Positions 1-10,572 of a stretch of DNA of 64,000 nucleotides are shown here, piece by piece; positions within the stretch are counted from its first letter, which is position 1, and the number at the start of each line of letters is the position of its first letter. Origin of the DNA: Epiperipatus broadwayi (lineage: Eukaryota > Onychophora > Udeonychophora > Euonychophora > Peripatidae); contig JAQFVV010012987.1 of assembly GCA_028023455.1 (NCBI GenBank), positions 1 through 64,000 of the forward strand, in the 5' to 3' direction. The position numbers and the translations under genes are program-made. The notes beneath the pieces were generated by a model, which made no database searches, was not told the origin of the DNA, and saw only the letters and a list, made by a program, of their open reading frames with translations.

Positions 1-84
1 ATATATAAATTATAACAATACACGGTATAGCCCCAAAAAAGTTATAATTTATCTACATCATATAACCATGAAAACATTAAGTAT

Positions 85-88
<4 letters not shown>

Positions 89-115
<27 letters not shown>
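89..115. repeat. (TA)n microsatellite
   Basis: An uninterrupted TA dinucleotide run of about 27 bases. Simple sequence with no coding role visible. Confidence 0.95.
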
Positions 116-119
<4 letters not shown>

Positions 120-154
120 ATATAAGTATATTTATACTAAATGTTAAAAAAGAC

Positions 155-470
155 TTGAAGTCAGACTTTCAAGCTCTCTACAGCTATGCAATCCAGCTTA
201 TACAATTGAAACACATGACCACATTCATGTGAAAAAGATAAATGATTTCTAGTATACATATTTCATGCTGAACAAGTACTCATCAGTTGGTTCAGATCAT
301 CATCTCCCACACATATATATAATCAGTGCTCAGTTTATATTAAGATAGCAAATCTTTATACTTTAATGAACCAGCTTTAATCTTTTACAACCTCCAAGTC
401 TTCAGCCATCCTTATCATAGAAAATCAATGATTGATATCACTATTATTGCATACCCATGTTGGATTTAAA
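155..470 (-). repeat. R1 repeat, diverged copy
   Basis: This is a degraded copy of the dispersed R1 repeat that recurs at 1.4-3.0, 21.9, 28.1, 33.8-34.4 and 50.4-50.8 kb. Shared blocks are the segment with TTTCATGCTGAACAAG, the block ending CCACACATATATATAATCAG and the block TATTAAGATAGCAAATCTT. R1 orientation is defined by a Pol III B-box-like GTTCGAATCC seen in better copies, so this copy lies on the minus strand. No coding function is seen. Confidence 0.75.
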
Positions 471-1385
471 TCACCCCAACTCTTCAAATACAGGATCTTA
501 ATATGTTCATTTAAATATAGAGAAGAGGGATGGCAGAATACAAGCTGTATATGTCTTATTCAAATATAAGTATGTTGAATAGATATATTAATGATATATT
601 TATTTTATAATAGTATTTTAGATGTAGAACAGAGGAGACGATCAATTAACTGGAGTAATGAATATTATTATTGAGACAAATGCTTTTGGAATCTGCCACT
701 ATTATAATGAACTAAAAATATTACATGCTAATATTTTTAGTACAAACCTAGGGTTCAAATCCAGGCCAAGTAATTTTTCTTTAAAAGTCTTATGTTTTTT
801 TTATGCAGCTGGTCTATAACCAAGCCAGATAATTATTCAACATTGTCAATTAAACATTAATTATTTGGCAATTGGAAATACTGATGATTACTTTCTAAAA
901 TATAATTATTTAATTAGCGAATAACCATCTACAAGACCATTACGAATAAAAATGTACAAAGTTTGAATCACAAAAATAAAATAGTAGGAACTGGATGGGG
1001 GGAGGATAAATGTCTTATTTGTCAGCATATTATAATAAGAATTTCATTTTAACAATATATAATAAATATTGTTAGATTTGTAAAATGAGTCTCACAATTG
1101 TTTTTGCACTACAGAGTGCGTTTTAAACATTATTATTTGAAAAACAATATGTTTTACCTTCAAGTGAATGAACAGTTTTTCGTATTCTCAAAATAGAATC
1201 CACATGCTTAACATGTAACATGTATTTGTAATCCTAGCATAAATGGTCAATTTGCAGTTTGATGTAGTTAAATCTGTATTGGATGATCTTTTCTTTTATT
1301 TGGTTAGCAGCTGTTAATATTTAACCAGTGCATAATTAGTTTGAGATTTACTGATGCTGAAAGCAAAATCTGTATACCATACATA
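471..1385. other. AT-rich gene-free stretch
   Basis: No supported gene. The only recognisable signal is a B-box-like GGTTCAAATCC at about 752-762 on the plus strand, which may be the remnant of a tRNA-derived SINE. No clear A box or tail accompanies it. Confidence 0.5.
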
Positions 1386-2262
1386 TGCTAAAGTGAAATT
1401 ACTATAATGGATTATGCGGGATTCGAACTCAGACTTTCACACGACCCACTACTCTCAGTGCCATCTCATATTGCTGACCCACCTGATCACACACATGTTG
1501 AAAAGATAAATAATCACCAATATACATATTTCATGCTAAACCAGCAATCATCAGTTGGACTAGATTACTATCCTCACATATATATATAATCAGTGCTCAG
1601 CTTTATATTAAGATAGTCAATCTTTATACTTTAATGGACAGGCTTCAAACTATTCCAACTCACAACTCTTCAGCCTTCCATTTCATTGAAAATCTGATGG
1701 TGGAAATGTTCAAAGCCCTTGTTAGTGCCAAGGTTGTCATCCTACCCATGTTGACATATTAGTCATTCTGACGCCTCATATACAGGAGAATAATCCATTT
1801 ATACGTACATATGTGAGGGATGGGCAGACCTTTTACACACTATTTATATAAATTAATACATTGTACAGGCTTAAACCTGTATTAATACATGTAATATATG
1901 CGGGATTGGAACTCCGACTTTCACACAACCCACTACTCTCAGTGCCATCTCATATTGCTGACCCATCTGATCACACACATGTTGAAAAGATAAATAATCA
2001 CCAATATACGTATTTCATGCTAAACCAGCAATCATCAGTTGGTCTAGATTACTATCCTCACACATATATATATAATCAGTGGTCAGCTTTATATTAAGAT
2101 AACCAATCTTCATACTTTAATGGACAGGCTTCAAACTATTCCAACTCACAACTCTTCAGCCTTCCATTTCATTGGAAAATCTGATGGTGGAACATTCAAA
2201 GCCCTTGTTAGTGCCAATGTTGTCATCCTACCCATGTTGCCATATTAGTCATTCTGACTGAT

Positions 2263-2296
<34 letters not shown>

Positions 2297-2993
2297 AGGA
2301 TAGTAATCTAGACCAACTGATGATTGCTGGTTTAGCATGAAATACGTATATTAGTGATTATTTATCTTTTCAACATGTGTGTGATCAGGTGGGTCAGCAA
2401 TATGAGATGACACTGAGAGTAGTGGGTCGTGTGAAAGTCTGAGTTCCAATCCCACATATATTACATGTATTAATACAGGTTTAAGCCTGTACAATGTATT
2501 AATTTATATAAATAGTGTGTAAAAGGTCTGCCCATCCCTCGCATTTGTACGTATATATGGATTATTCTCCTGTATATGAGGGGTCAGAATGACTAATATG
2601 TCAACATGGGTAGGATGACAACCTTGGCACTAACAAGGTCTTTGAATGTTCCATCATCAGATTTTTAATGAAATGGAAGGCTGAAGAGTTGTGAGTTGGA
2701 ATAGTTTGAAGCCTGTCCAACAAAGTATGAAGATTGGCTATCTTAATATAAAGCTGAGCACTGATTATATATATATGTGAGGATAGTAATCTAGACCAAC
2801 TGATGATTGCTGGTTTAGCATGAAATATGTATATTGGTGATTATTTATCTTTTCAACATGTGTGTGGTCAGGTGGGTCAGCAATATGAGATGGCACTGAG
2901 AGTAGTGAGTCATGTGAAAGTCTGAGTTCGAATCCTGCATATATTACATGTATTAATACAGGTTTAAGTCTGTACAATATATTATAATGGATT
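1386..2993. repeat. ~1.6 kb palindrome built from R1 copies
   Basis: The left half holds two minus-strand R1 copies (about 1400-1760 and 1861-2262) joined by a spacer that includes AGGGATGGGCAGACCTTTTA. The right half repeats the same parts in reverse order and orientation (R1 plus-strand copies about 2291-2540 and 2570-2960, with the same spacer reversed). The centre is a TA/TG microsatellite at about 2262-2297. The arms match closely by eye, with only scattered substitutions and small indels. Short open frames inside (60-78 codons) exist only because the repeat lacks stops and are not genes. Confidence 0.88.
2926..2935 (+). promoter_or_regulatory. Pol III B-box-like motif in R1
   Basis: GTTCGAATCC fits the RNA polymerase III B-box consensus. 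It also appears, exact or slightly mutated, in R1 copies at about 1416-1430 (reverse strand), 2440-2455, 21985-21995 and 50780-50792. It suggests R1 began as a tRNA-derived SINE. The A box is not clear, so promoter activity is unproven. Confidence 0.5.
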
Positions 2994-3119
2994 ATCTAAC
3001 TATCTCTGACTTATGTAAAATGCTTTCAATGCATTATTTACTTGAAATTAATGTGATATGTGATCATGTGAGTGATTTACAATTTATTATACTTTCAAAA
3101 TGGAATATATGCTACTGGA

Positions 3120-3620
3120 AAAAAGATGTTACCATTTGTTCTTAATGTCTCATCCATGATCTCACATCTTCTCTTATCTTGCTTTTTCTGATTTCTTAGA
3201 ATCAAGTTTATGATTTCAATTGCAATCTATTATCATTTCTTCTAACAATATATTCAAAACAGCTGTTATTTCAGCTGCTTAATGTTAATCATATCTTTAT
3301 GCTCTTATTCAAGTTAAGAAGATTTTTTTTATCATATTATTGCACAAATAATGTGGAAATGTGCTCTGGTAAATCCAAAATTTTGGGATTAAATATTTAT
3401 CTATTTTGCCATGAACATCATTTTTATCCACTATTAATCTACTGCAGATGATCTTTTAAAGCTTAATATAGTTTTCATTTTTTAGTCTTTATTTTCCACA
3501 TTATTCCAGATATAGAGAAATCTCTTTATTGTGCTTCTTTTAATTTCCCAAGTCTAAGAGCATACGTAAGAATTGAGTAAAACTAATCCATTAAAAACAT
3601 TATTTTTCAAACACATAAGC
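3120..3620 (-). mobile_element. RTE LINE 3' fragment (degraded)
   Basis: On the minus strand this aligns by eye to the 3' end of the better LINE at 46845-49650. Shared blocks include the segment with CCCAAGTCTAAGAGCATACG, the run of A+T before CAAACACAT, and the block near ATTGCAATCTATTATCATTTCTTCTAACAATAT. These correspond to the region coding the C-terminal part of the reverse transcriptase ORF. It is too mutated to hold an open frame, and internal deletions are likely. Confidence 0.6.
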
Positions 3621-3779
3621 ATATTTCAAAATAAAAAAAAATGTTATCATTGAGACTATTAAAAATTAAAAAACTGTAATAAAGCTTAGACTAGACATAA
3701 TGCTAGAAGAAGCATAATTTCCTTTTAAAATATGCTTAGGTCTTTGAAAAACTTTTTTAATAGATGTTCTTTACCAGTT

Positions 3780-3975
3780 CGTACACATCTCATCTACCCA
3801 TCTCATATGTGGTAACTTTTTATATCTTTTACAATATCTTGAAATCCAGTTTAACATTTCACTTACAATCAATTATTTTCTCTTCTAGCAATATATGAAG
3901 ACTAACTTTATTTCACTCTCCTATTCTTTCAATAATGTGAACAATACCTGTTTGTTATCTCACACATTTATTTTG
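3780..3975 (-). mobile_element. RTE LINE 3' fragment, second copy
   Basis: A second, separate copy of the LINE 3' segment. It shares with 46960-47160 the blocks around CATCTCATATGTGGTAACTT, TTTTACAATATCTTG and TTTTCTCTTCTAGCAATAT. It lies directly downstream of the fragment at 3120-3620, so the two may be a duplication or two insertions. Confidence 0.6.
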
Positions 3976-6010
3976 TTTTTGAAATATACTTAAGTAGTTT
4001 GTAAAAAATATTTTTTAAAGATGCATCCAGCAGTTTTTACCTAAGGATCTGAGAGTTGAATATTCAACATAAAAAACAATTGTTTTGCATTAATTGAGGC
4101 AAATCAGTTATTATTATTTTTATTTAACTCAGAAACATTAGCAATATGGTAAATCTCTCTCAACATTTATGAATTCATTTAGCACAAAAAGATAATCTTT
4201 GACCAAATATGGCAATGAACTCCCCTATTAGAGGCAAGTTTCTGTGCTCAAGAATTAGCTTTATATTTTGTAATCAGGTATATTGAGTAATTTATGATAA
4301 TTAGCCATCTTTTATTACTAGTTTTGTCAAAATAAACGAACAGCTGCTTATTCCTTTGTAAGGTACGACTAATTTACAAATTGGATAAATTTTATTTAAA
4401 TAATTAAGTAGACTTGATGCGTTGCTATAGCAATGCAGTGAATTCAGATTACACAATGAAATAAGGAGACAAAGTATAAGAATATAGGAAAAAAGCAATT
4501 GAAAATAAAATACGAGAGTTATAATAAGGCTGAAAGTATGCAAAAATAATAACAAAGCTTTTAACAACAACAAGAAAAAAAACGAATAAAATCTCAATTA
4601 ATGAGTCTGTGAAAATTGTTTAGAATTTAATTATGTATAAAATGTTTTAATAAAAATCTTCCAAACTTTAATTCAGATTATTTGATATGAAACTAAAAGA
4701 AAAAATAAGATAACAACAATACGGAAGCTTAAGATTGAAATAGATGCAATTAATATATATTTGTAGATAACAGAGTAATTGTATTAGAAAATATATAAAG
4801 ATCGGAAATATAGAAAACGTTTATTTGTACAAAAATTAAATCCACAGACACCTTCTACCACTTTTGGTGCTCAAACGTCTAAAAATTCCGAGCGGCAAAC
4901 AATTATATTATTACTTTTTTAATACTATATCCGTTAAACAGAATGAGTAATATTTCAGCATTGTATTTGATTATTATTATTATTATTTTGTTTATAAATA
5001 AAACAAAACCTGTTTTTTTTATTAAAGAAAATATTGTTATAATAATATTTTTATTTTAAAATATTTTTTGACAGAATTTATACATACTTTTGAAGCTGAA
5101 TACTAAAATAAACCACACAAATGTCTAATCTTTGTTAAAAAATATAAATAATAAATTTCAATGTGGTTATCTCCCCACCCCCTCCTCACAGAACTAACAG
5201 GTGGAGTAAATTTTATGATTAAAAAATTTAATATAAAAAGTTTATCTATTGTTGTTTAAACATTTTTTATTTTTCATAAAATATAATTAACTAAAAAATT
5301 ACGCAATGTAAAACCTACATAAGCTAATAAATATATATTTTTACGGTATTTACAAAAAGGGTAGAATAAATAGAGAGACTAAAACCAAATAAATATTAGT
5401 AACTCTATTAGTCATACTTTGAAAATGTGGTGATGATTTGAATTTCCTATTTATAAAATCGCATAGCAGCACTTATTATCAAGTAATAGGGACCAATTAC
5501 ATCCATCTTCTTACATCGCATAACTATCATTAACTATAATAAATAATTTCCATAATTATCATTAACTACGATAACTAATTTCCATCTTCAAAATTGAAGT
5601 TTAATATCAAATACCATTGTGAACTTAGATAGAATATAGAACTGAGAATAAATGCTAAAACTTTTATTATTAATAAAACAAATAATTTAATGAAATAGAA
5701 TCCGAACAAGGTGCAAAGTAAATATTTTTCCAGGTTAAATATTTAATAAATCTGTTGGCACATAGCAATATTTACATTTAAAGTAATAATTTTGAAATTA
5801 AACTATCTTGGATTTGATATGTGTTACTTCAAAAATATTAATATAGAAAACAATTTTTATATTCAGTCACGTGGACACTATAATAATATATCGTTACATA
5901 AACAAAGCTTGGAATGTAATCTCATCGATTCTCTTCTAATATTGGGCTGTGGATTACTAATTTTATTAGATGTTAACAAATAGTATGAATAGAAAGAAGA
6001 AGAAAATATT
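3976..6010. other. AT-rich gene-free stretch
   Basis: No gene supported. A 98-codon minus-strand open frame at 4301-4597 encodes a Leu/Phe-rich low-complexity peptide without homology I recognise, and it is probably chance. A short (ATT)n run lies near 4970-4985. Confidence 0.5.
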
Positions 6011-6015
6011 ACTAT
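6011..6015. repeat. Target-site duplication ACTAT (left)
   Basis: Five-base direct repeat ACTAT immediately outside the left LTR. It is matched by ACTAT at 10568-10572 immediately outside the right LTR, and 5 bp is the usual duplication length for Ty3/gypsy integrases. Confidence 0.92.
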
Positions 6016-6306
6016 TGTTTTATTTAACTGTCGAGGTTAAACAATAATTTATCTCCAACTAACTGGCACCTAAACAAATTAATGTTCACTCTACCTTATA
6101 ATTAATTAGTACTACTAGCAGATAGTTCTTTGAAGTAAGCTGCAAGTTAATAATTCCGTATATCTTTTATAATCCGTCTTGCGAGTACATTAGTTGTTAG
6201 CAACAACGATTATTATTGTTGTTGTTCTAAGCAAATAATTATTTCTCAGCGATGTATCCATTGTTCTGGGTAGTATCACATGTCAGGTTTTAATTAATAC
6301 ATCACA
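6016..6306 (-). repeat. 3' LTR of gypsy element
   Basis: 291 bp, plus-strand ends TG...CA. It matches 10277-10567 almost exactly. On the element's own strand it begins TGTGATGTATTA. Confidence 0.95.
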
Positions 6307-6318
6307 CTTCTCCCACTA
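6307..6318 (-). promoter_or_regulatory. Polypurine tract
   Basis: On the minus strand TAGTGGGAGAAG directly precedes the 3' LTR. This is the expected place and composition for the plus-strand DNA primer. Confidence 0.85.
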
Positions 6319-6549
6319 CACAGAACTAGGAGTAACATGGAATACATTTTGTTTTTCTCTATAATCCAACATAGCATTTTCTCTTTTCTAGTGGACATAG
6401 TCCTTTAAGAATATGGGAGACTGTTTTTTTCTCTGAGGCCTTGGTGATCTTTCTTTAATGTTGTCATCTGCTACTTCCCTTGGCATATCTTCATGTTGTA
6501 GTGTAGTATCATCTACCCCTTGTTCCTTCTGAGTATCTGGTTGTCTAGT

Positions 6550-7688
6550 TCATGGTTTATCTATCTCTGATTTCATCTCTGCCGGTTCGATGATTTTATT
6601 TCCACTGGGTTTATTGTTCTCCCAGCTTGGAGAACTGCAATTGCGTATGTGGTTTATGTGACGCTTGTATACTACATTATCTTCTGTTCTCACTGCTGCT
6701 ATAAATTTGGATGTTAATTGGACAATTTCTCCCTTTATCCATGTTTTGTGTAGACTATCTCTGATCCATACTTTTTCTCCTGCTATGAATGTTTTATGTT
6801 CTGTTTCAGCCTGCATGTACATGTTTTGGCAGTAACAGTGTCAGTTCTGTTCTTAACCTCCGTTTCAACAATAGTTGAGCTGGAGATTTTCCACTCATTG
6901 CTGTTGGTGTGGAGTGTTGATTCAATAACATGCGGTGCAGGGTTTCCGGCATTTTTGTTGATGTTTCTTTTTTCAGTGTGCGTTTAAGCTGGTTTACTGC
7001 ATTTTCAGCCAATCCATTGCTCTCGAGATGGTATGGAGGTGAGTACATATGTTTAATGCCTCTGGTCTCTAAGTATTCTTCAAATTTTGCTGAAGTAAAT
7101 CAGAACAATTATCTGTAATGAGAGTCTCTGGGTAGCCCTGTGTTGTGAATATTTCATTTAGTTGATGAATGACTTCTTCTGACCCAGTGTTTCTCACGAT
7201 TCTGTATTCTACCCAGTGGGAATAGGCATCTACTAGTATCAAGAAGGTTTATCCCATAAATGGACCTGCATGGTCCATGTGGACACGTTCCCATGCATTT
7301 TTAGCTGGTGGCCATGATCTATATTCTTTTATTGTTGATCAGGCATTTGATTGACATGCTGTGCATGTTTTTGTGAAGGATTCAATGTCCTCATTTATCT
7401 TAGGCCACCAAACATAACTTCTGGCAAGTGCTTTTGCCCAAACAACTCCTGGATGTCCATTGTGCAGCATTTTGAGCACTTTGTTTCTGCCCTGCGAGGG
7501 TATTATGACTCTATCTCCATTTAGTATGCACTTTTTGCAGACTGATAAGCTTGAACGAACATTCTAGAAAGCCAGTGGCAAGATCTTTGGTCGTTTGTTG
7601 AGCCAACCTTTACTAATCCATTTTATAAGTAATTGATATCCTGGATCATTATCTGTCCACTATTTATCCTGTTGTCTATGTAGTTTAT
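6550..7688 (-). pseudogene. gypsy integrase region (broken)
   Basis: Minus-strand coding remnant of the integrase. In order: an HHCC zinc-binding domain (LHNGHPG and later CTACQ, about 7480 to 7345), a catalytic core with Asp in HMDHAGPF (~7265), Asp in LITDN (~7100) and Glu in LESNGLAENAV (~7020), then a C-terminal SH3-like segment with GEKVWIRD and IRNC (6822-6600). The reading frame changes near 7090 and is cut by several stops, including TGA at 7339-7341 and 6550-6552. The D,D,E residues are all visible, but the protein cannot be made intact. It would have inserted the cDNA into the genome. Identification is firm; the N-terminal boundary is approximate. Confidence 0.9.
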
Positions 7689-9077
7689 TTACACATTGAC
7701 TTTTTTTATTTCAGTCATCTCTGGCATCCGTGAATGTGCATCTGCATGTTGTATCAAACTGCCCCCTTTATAGTTAAGATCATAATCATAAGCTGAAAAT
7801 AGTGTTATCCAATGCAGCATGTGTGGGCTGAGATGATCTGGGATTGGTTTTATCTTTGACAATATTCCCAATAGTGGTTTTTGGTCAGTTATAACTGTAA
7901 ACTGTCGGCCATACACATATTGATGAAATTTTTTAATTCCAAAAACTATGGCTAGGGCTTCCTTGTCAAGTTGACTGTAGATTCTTTCCACATTGTTTAA
8001 GGTTCGTGATGCATATGCTATTGGTCTCTCTTCATCATGTGTGGGATGAGTCAACACTGCTCTGATTCCATATTCTGATGCATCTGTGGTCAGTACAATC
8101 TCCAATTTACTGTCATAATGAATTAGTAATTTTTCTGATGTTAATAATGATTTTGTTTTCAGAAATGCCTCCTCTTGATCTGTTGACCATTCCCAGTTTT
8201 GATTTTTCTTCAAGAGTTTATATAGAGGTTGAGCCATGGGTGCTTTCCCTTTAAGGAAGGGTTCAAAGTAGTTAATCAGTCCTAGAAATGCCTGAAGTTG
8301 TTTTGCATTTTTTGGTCTGGGTGCATTCATTACTGCTCTAATTTTATCCAATGCAGGGGCTTTCCCATCTTGTGAGACTATGTGTCCCAAAAACTTAAGT
8401 TTTCTGGTGTTCCATATGCATTTTTCAGCATTTAGTGTGGCTCCAAAATCCTCAAGCCTCCTGCACACTTGTATAATTTTCTCTCTGAGTGTTTCTTTGG
8501 TGTTAGCTGTAATGAGAATATCATCAAAATATGGGATTACCCCCACTATACCATTGAGCAACCTATCAATTTTTGCTTGAAAAATGTTAGGTGCTATGCT
8601 GATTCCAAATGGAAGACAGTTATATATGAATAAACCTAAGTGAGTTGTAATTGTTAGTATTTCCGAAGTTTTCTTACATACTGGTATTTGGTGATAAGCT
8701 GCCTGGAGATCGAGTTTAGCAAAATGTGATGATTTTTGCAATAATGCTAAAATTTCTCATGCATTTGGAACAGGATATGCACTTTTACAAAGATTTTTAT
8801 TAACAGTTATTCTATAGTCTCCACATATTCATATTTTACCGTCTGGTTTATTAACTATAACAATTGGTGTGGTCCATTCAGAATCTTCTGTTGAACTTAT
8901 TATTCCTTTTTGCATGAGTTCATTTAATGCTTCTTCTGCTTTAGTTCTTTGTGCAAATGGCACTTTCCGTGATTTACATATAATTGAGGTTGAATGTTCC
9001 TTGAGTTCTAATAGCACTGGTGTTATTTTTAATTCACCTAGTTTTGGCTTAAATAGGGTTGGGAATTTATTTTGCAT
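7689..9077 (-). pseudogene. gypsy reverse transcriptase-RNase H (broken)
   Basis: Minus-strand remnant of the polymerase. The N-terminal part (9077-8829) includes TTPIVIVNKPDGKI. After two in-frame TGA codons (8826-8828 and 8757-8759) a 350-codon open stretch (8741-7689) carries LDLQAAYHQIPV, PFGISIAPNIFQ and the catalytic YFDD at 8520-8531. The thumb includes KLKFLGHIVS. RNase H follows with TTDASEYG, a conserved Glu in LDKEALAIVFGIKKF and TDQKPL. These are the standard Ty3/gypsy blocks in the standard order. The frame differs from gag-pro by one base, with the change at an A-run near 9099-9105, which may be an ancestral frameshift site or an accidental indel. The ORF then ends at a TAA before the integrase. 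Confidence 0.93.
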
Positions 9078-9105
9078 TTCATTTTCAATATTGATTTTTT
9101 TAAAT

Positions 9106-10221
9106 TACATTTATGGTAATCCTGAGTGGTCTCTGGCCTATTAATGGATTTACTTGTTTATTGACTATGAATAGGGGTAATTTTCTGATTTTTGAGTTTA
9201 ATTTTACTTTTACTCTTACCATTCCAACTATTTCCACCGTATTGCCGTTTACGTCTTTGGTGCTTATATTGGTTTTTTACATTTTACGTGTAACATTTCT
9301 TTGCACAGTAAGAACTTTCCAATCGCTAAGGGACATTAGTGTAACTCCGGAACCGCTGTCAATTTCCATTTTAACGTATTTCCCTTTGATGAGTATTGGC
9401 AGTTTGAATTCTGCTTCATTACATTTTAAATTTTTAATGCCTGTATTAAAGTTTCTTTTGTCTGTATTTTTTGGTTTTTGTTTACGATAGACTTTTGCTA
9501 GATGACCTTTCGATCCGCAATTTGTACAATGCTCTCGATTTTCCTTACAATTTCAAGCGATATGTCCCAGTTTGCCACAGCAGTAACAGTTTGTTTTTTT
9601 ATTGTTTACTCTTTGATGTTTAGACATTTCATTTCCATGTTCAATGGTTTTATTAATTGATTGGTAAAAATTTATCGATGGCATGGTATCCAGATATTCT
9701 TTAGCTTGGTTCATCACAAACTCGTGTGCAATTCCTCTTTTAATGGCATCCTTGTAATTTAACTCCAAATCAGCTAGTAGTTGTTCACGGAATTTAGTGT
9801 CATATATGCGCCACAATAACTGCTCCAACAGGGCCTCTTCTAGAAATTGTCCATAGACACAATTTTTTGCTAGTTCCCTTAGCGCTGTGTCAAATTCTTT
9901 AAAAGTTTCTGCTTTCATTTGCCATCAATTTCTAAAATGCAGTCTAGCGACATGTTTCAACAGAAGAGGAAAGAAGTGTGGTATTAATTTTTGAACTATT
10001 TCATCGTATTGAAGAGTTTCAGGCTCTGCCGGTTCACATAGACGGTTTGCGATCTCGAGCACATTCATTCCGGAAAATCCTAGTAATGTGGCCACCTTTA
10101 TGTGGTTTTCCTTGATATTGTTAACAAGAAAAAAATTTTCCATGTGTTTAATGTATAGTGACCAGTTGGTAGGGTTCTCGATATCAAATTCTCCTATTGA
10201 CATTTGGAACATGGCGGCCAT
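9106..10221 (-). pseudogene. gypsy gag-protease (broken)
   Basis: The start is taken at ATG 10221, 56 bases inside the 5' LTR boundary. A gag-like capsid region (to about 9690) is followed by two CCHC zinc knuckles: NCYCCGKLGHIA plus the following NC (~9595-9545) and HCTNCGSKGHLAK (~9530-9490). Further on in the same frame is the aspartic protease signature IDSGSGVTLM with the catalytic Asp at 9358-9360, and a C-terminal NPLIGQRPL. Gag packages the RNA and the protease would process the polyprotein. Two TGA stops (9922-9924 and 9550-9552) interrupt it, and the second falls inside the first knuckle. Gag and protease share one frame. The frame ends in TAA just before the reverse transcriptase. 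Confidence 0.9.
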
Positions 10222-10255
10222 TGCTGATTACGTTTAATGTTTTCTTTTACAGGTT

Positions 10256-10273
10256 CTATCCTTCACTGCGCCA
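10256..10273 (-). promoter_or_regulatory. Primer binding site
   Basis: Three bases inside the 5' LTR, the minus strand reads TGGCGCAGTGAAGG. The TGG complements the universal CCA tRNA end. The exact primer tRNA was not identified. Confidence 0.75.
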
Positions 10274-10276
10274 AAT

Positions 10277-10567
10277 TGGTTTATTTAACCGTCGAGGTTA
10301 AACAATAATTTATCTCCAACTAACTGGCACCTAAACAAATTAATGTTCGCTCTACCTTATAATTAATTAGTACTACTAGCAGATAGTTCTTTGAAGTAAG
10401 CTGCAAGTTAATAATTCCGTATATCTTTTATAATCCGTCACGCGAGCACATTAGTTGTTAGCAACAATGATTATTATTGTTGTTGTTCTAAGCAAATAAT
10501 TATTTCTCAGTGATGTATCCATTGTTCTGGGTAGTATCACATGTCAGGTTTTAAATAATACATCACA
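10277..10567 (-). repeat. 5' LTR of gypsy element
   Basis: 291 bp, plus-strand ends TG...CA, paired with 6016-6306. About nine differences separate the two, and at least five of them fall at CpG/TpG or CpG/CpA positions. Confidence 0.95.
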
Positions 10568-10572
10568 ACTAT
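10568..10572. repeat. Target-site duplication ACTAT (right)
   Basis: Matches the ACTAT at 6011-6015 on the other side of the gypsy element. Confidence 0.92.

Larger units (their letters stand above)
6016..10567 (-). mobile_element. Ty3/gypsy LTR retrotransposon, complete but inactive
   Basis: A 4552-bp element on the minus strand with two 291-bp LTRs, a 5-bp target-site duplication, a primer binding site, a polypurine tract, and the order gag, protease, reverse transcriptase, RNase H, integrase. That order assigns it to Metaviridae (Ty3/gypsy). No envelope ORF is present between the integrase end and the polypurine tract. The two LTRs differ at about nine positions by eye (~97% identity), so the insertion is fairly old. 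All coding domains carry stops or frameshifts, so it cannot be autonomous. The clade is not resolved; the two zinc knuckles and YFDD motif fit several invertebrate gypsy groups. Confidence 0.95.

Noticed and set aside
1407-2977. Three similar 60-78 codon peptides suggesting a small gene family
   Set aside because: All lie in R1 repeat copies, in both orientations, with B-box-like motifs; non-coding repeat is the simpler explanation.
4301-4597. 98-codon hydrophobic minus-strand frame that might be a membrane protein
   Set aside because: Low-complexity Leu/Phe/Ile composition expected from AT-rich DNA; no recognised family, no supporting neighbour, no splice context visible.
6796-9490. Plus-strand frames of 60-125 codons inside the gypsy element
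   Set aside because: Antisense shadows of gag-pol, which is clearly on the minus strand.
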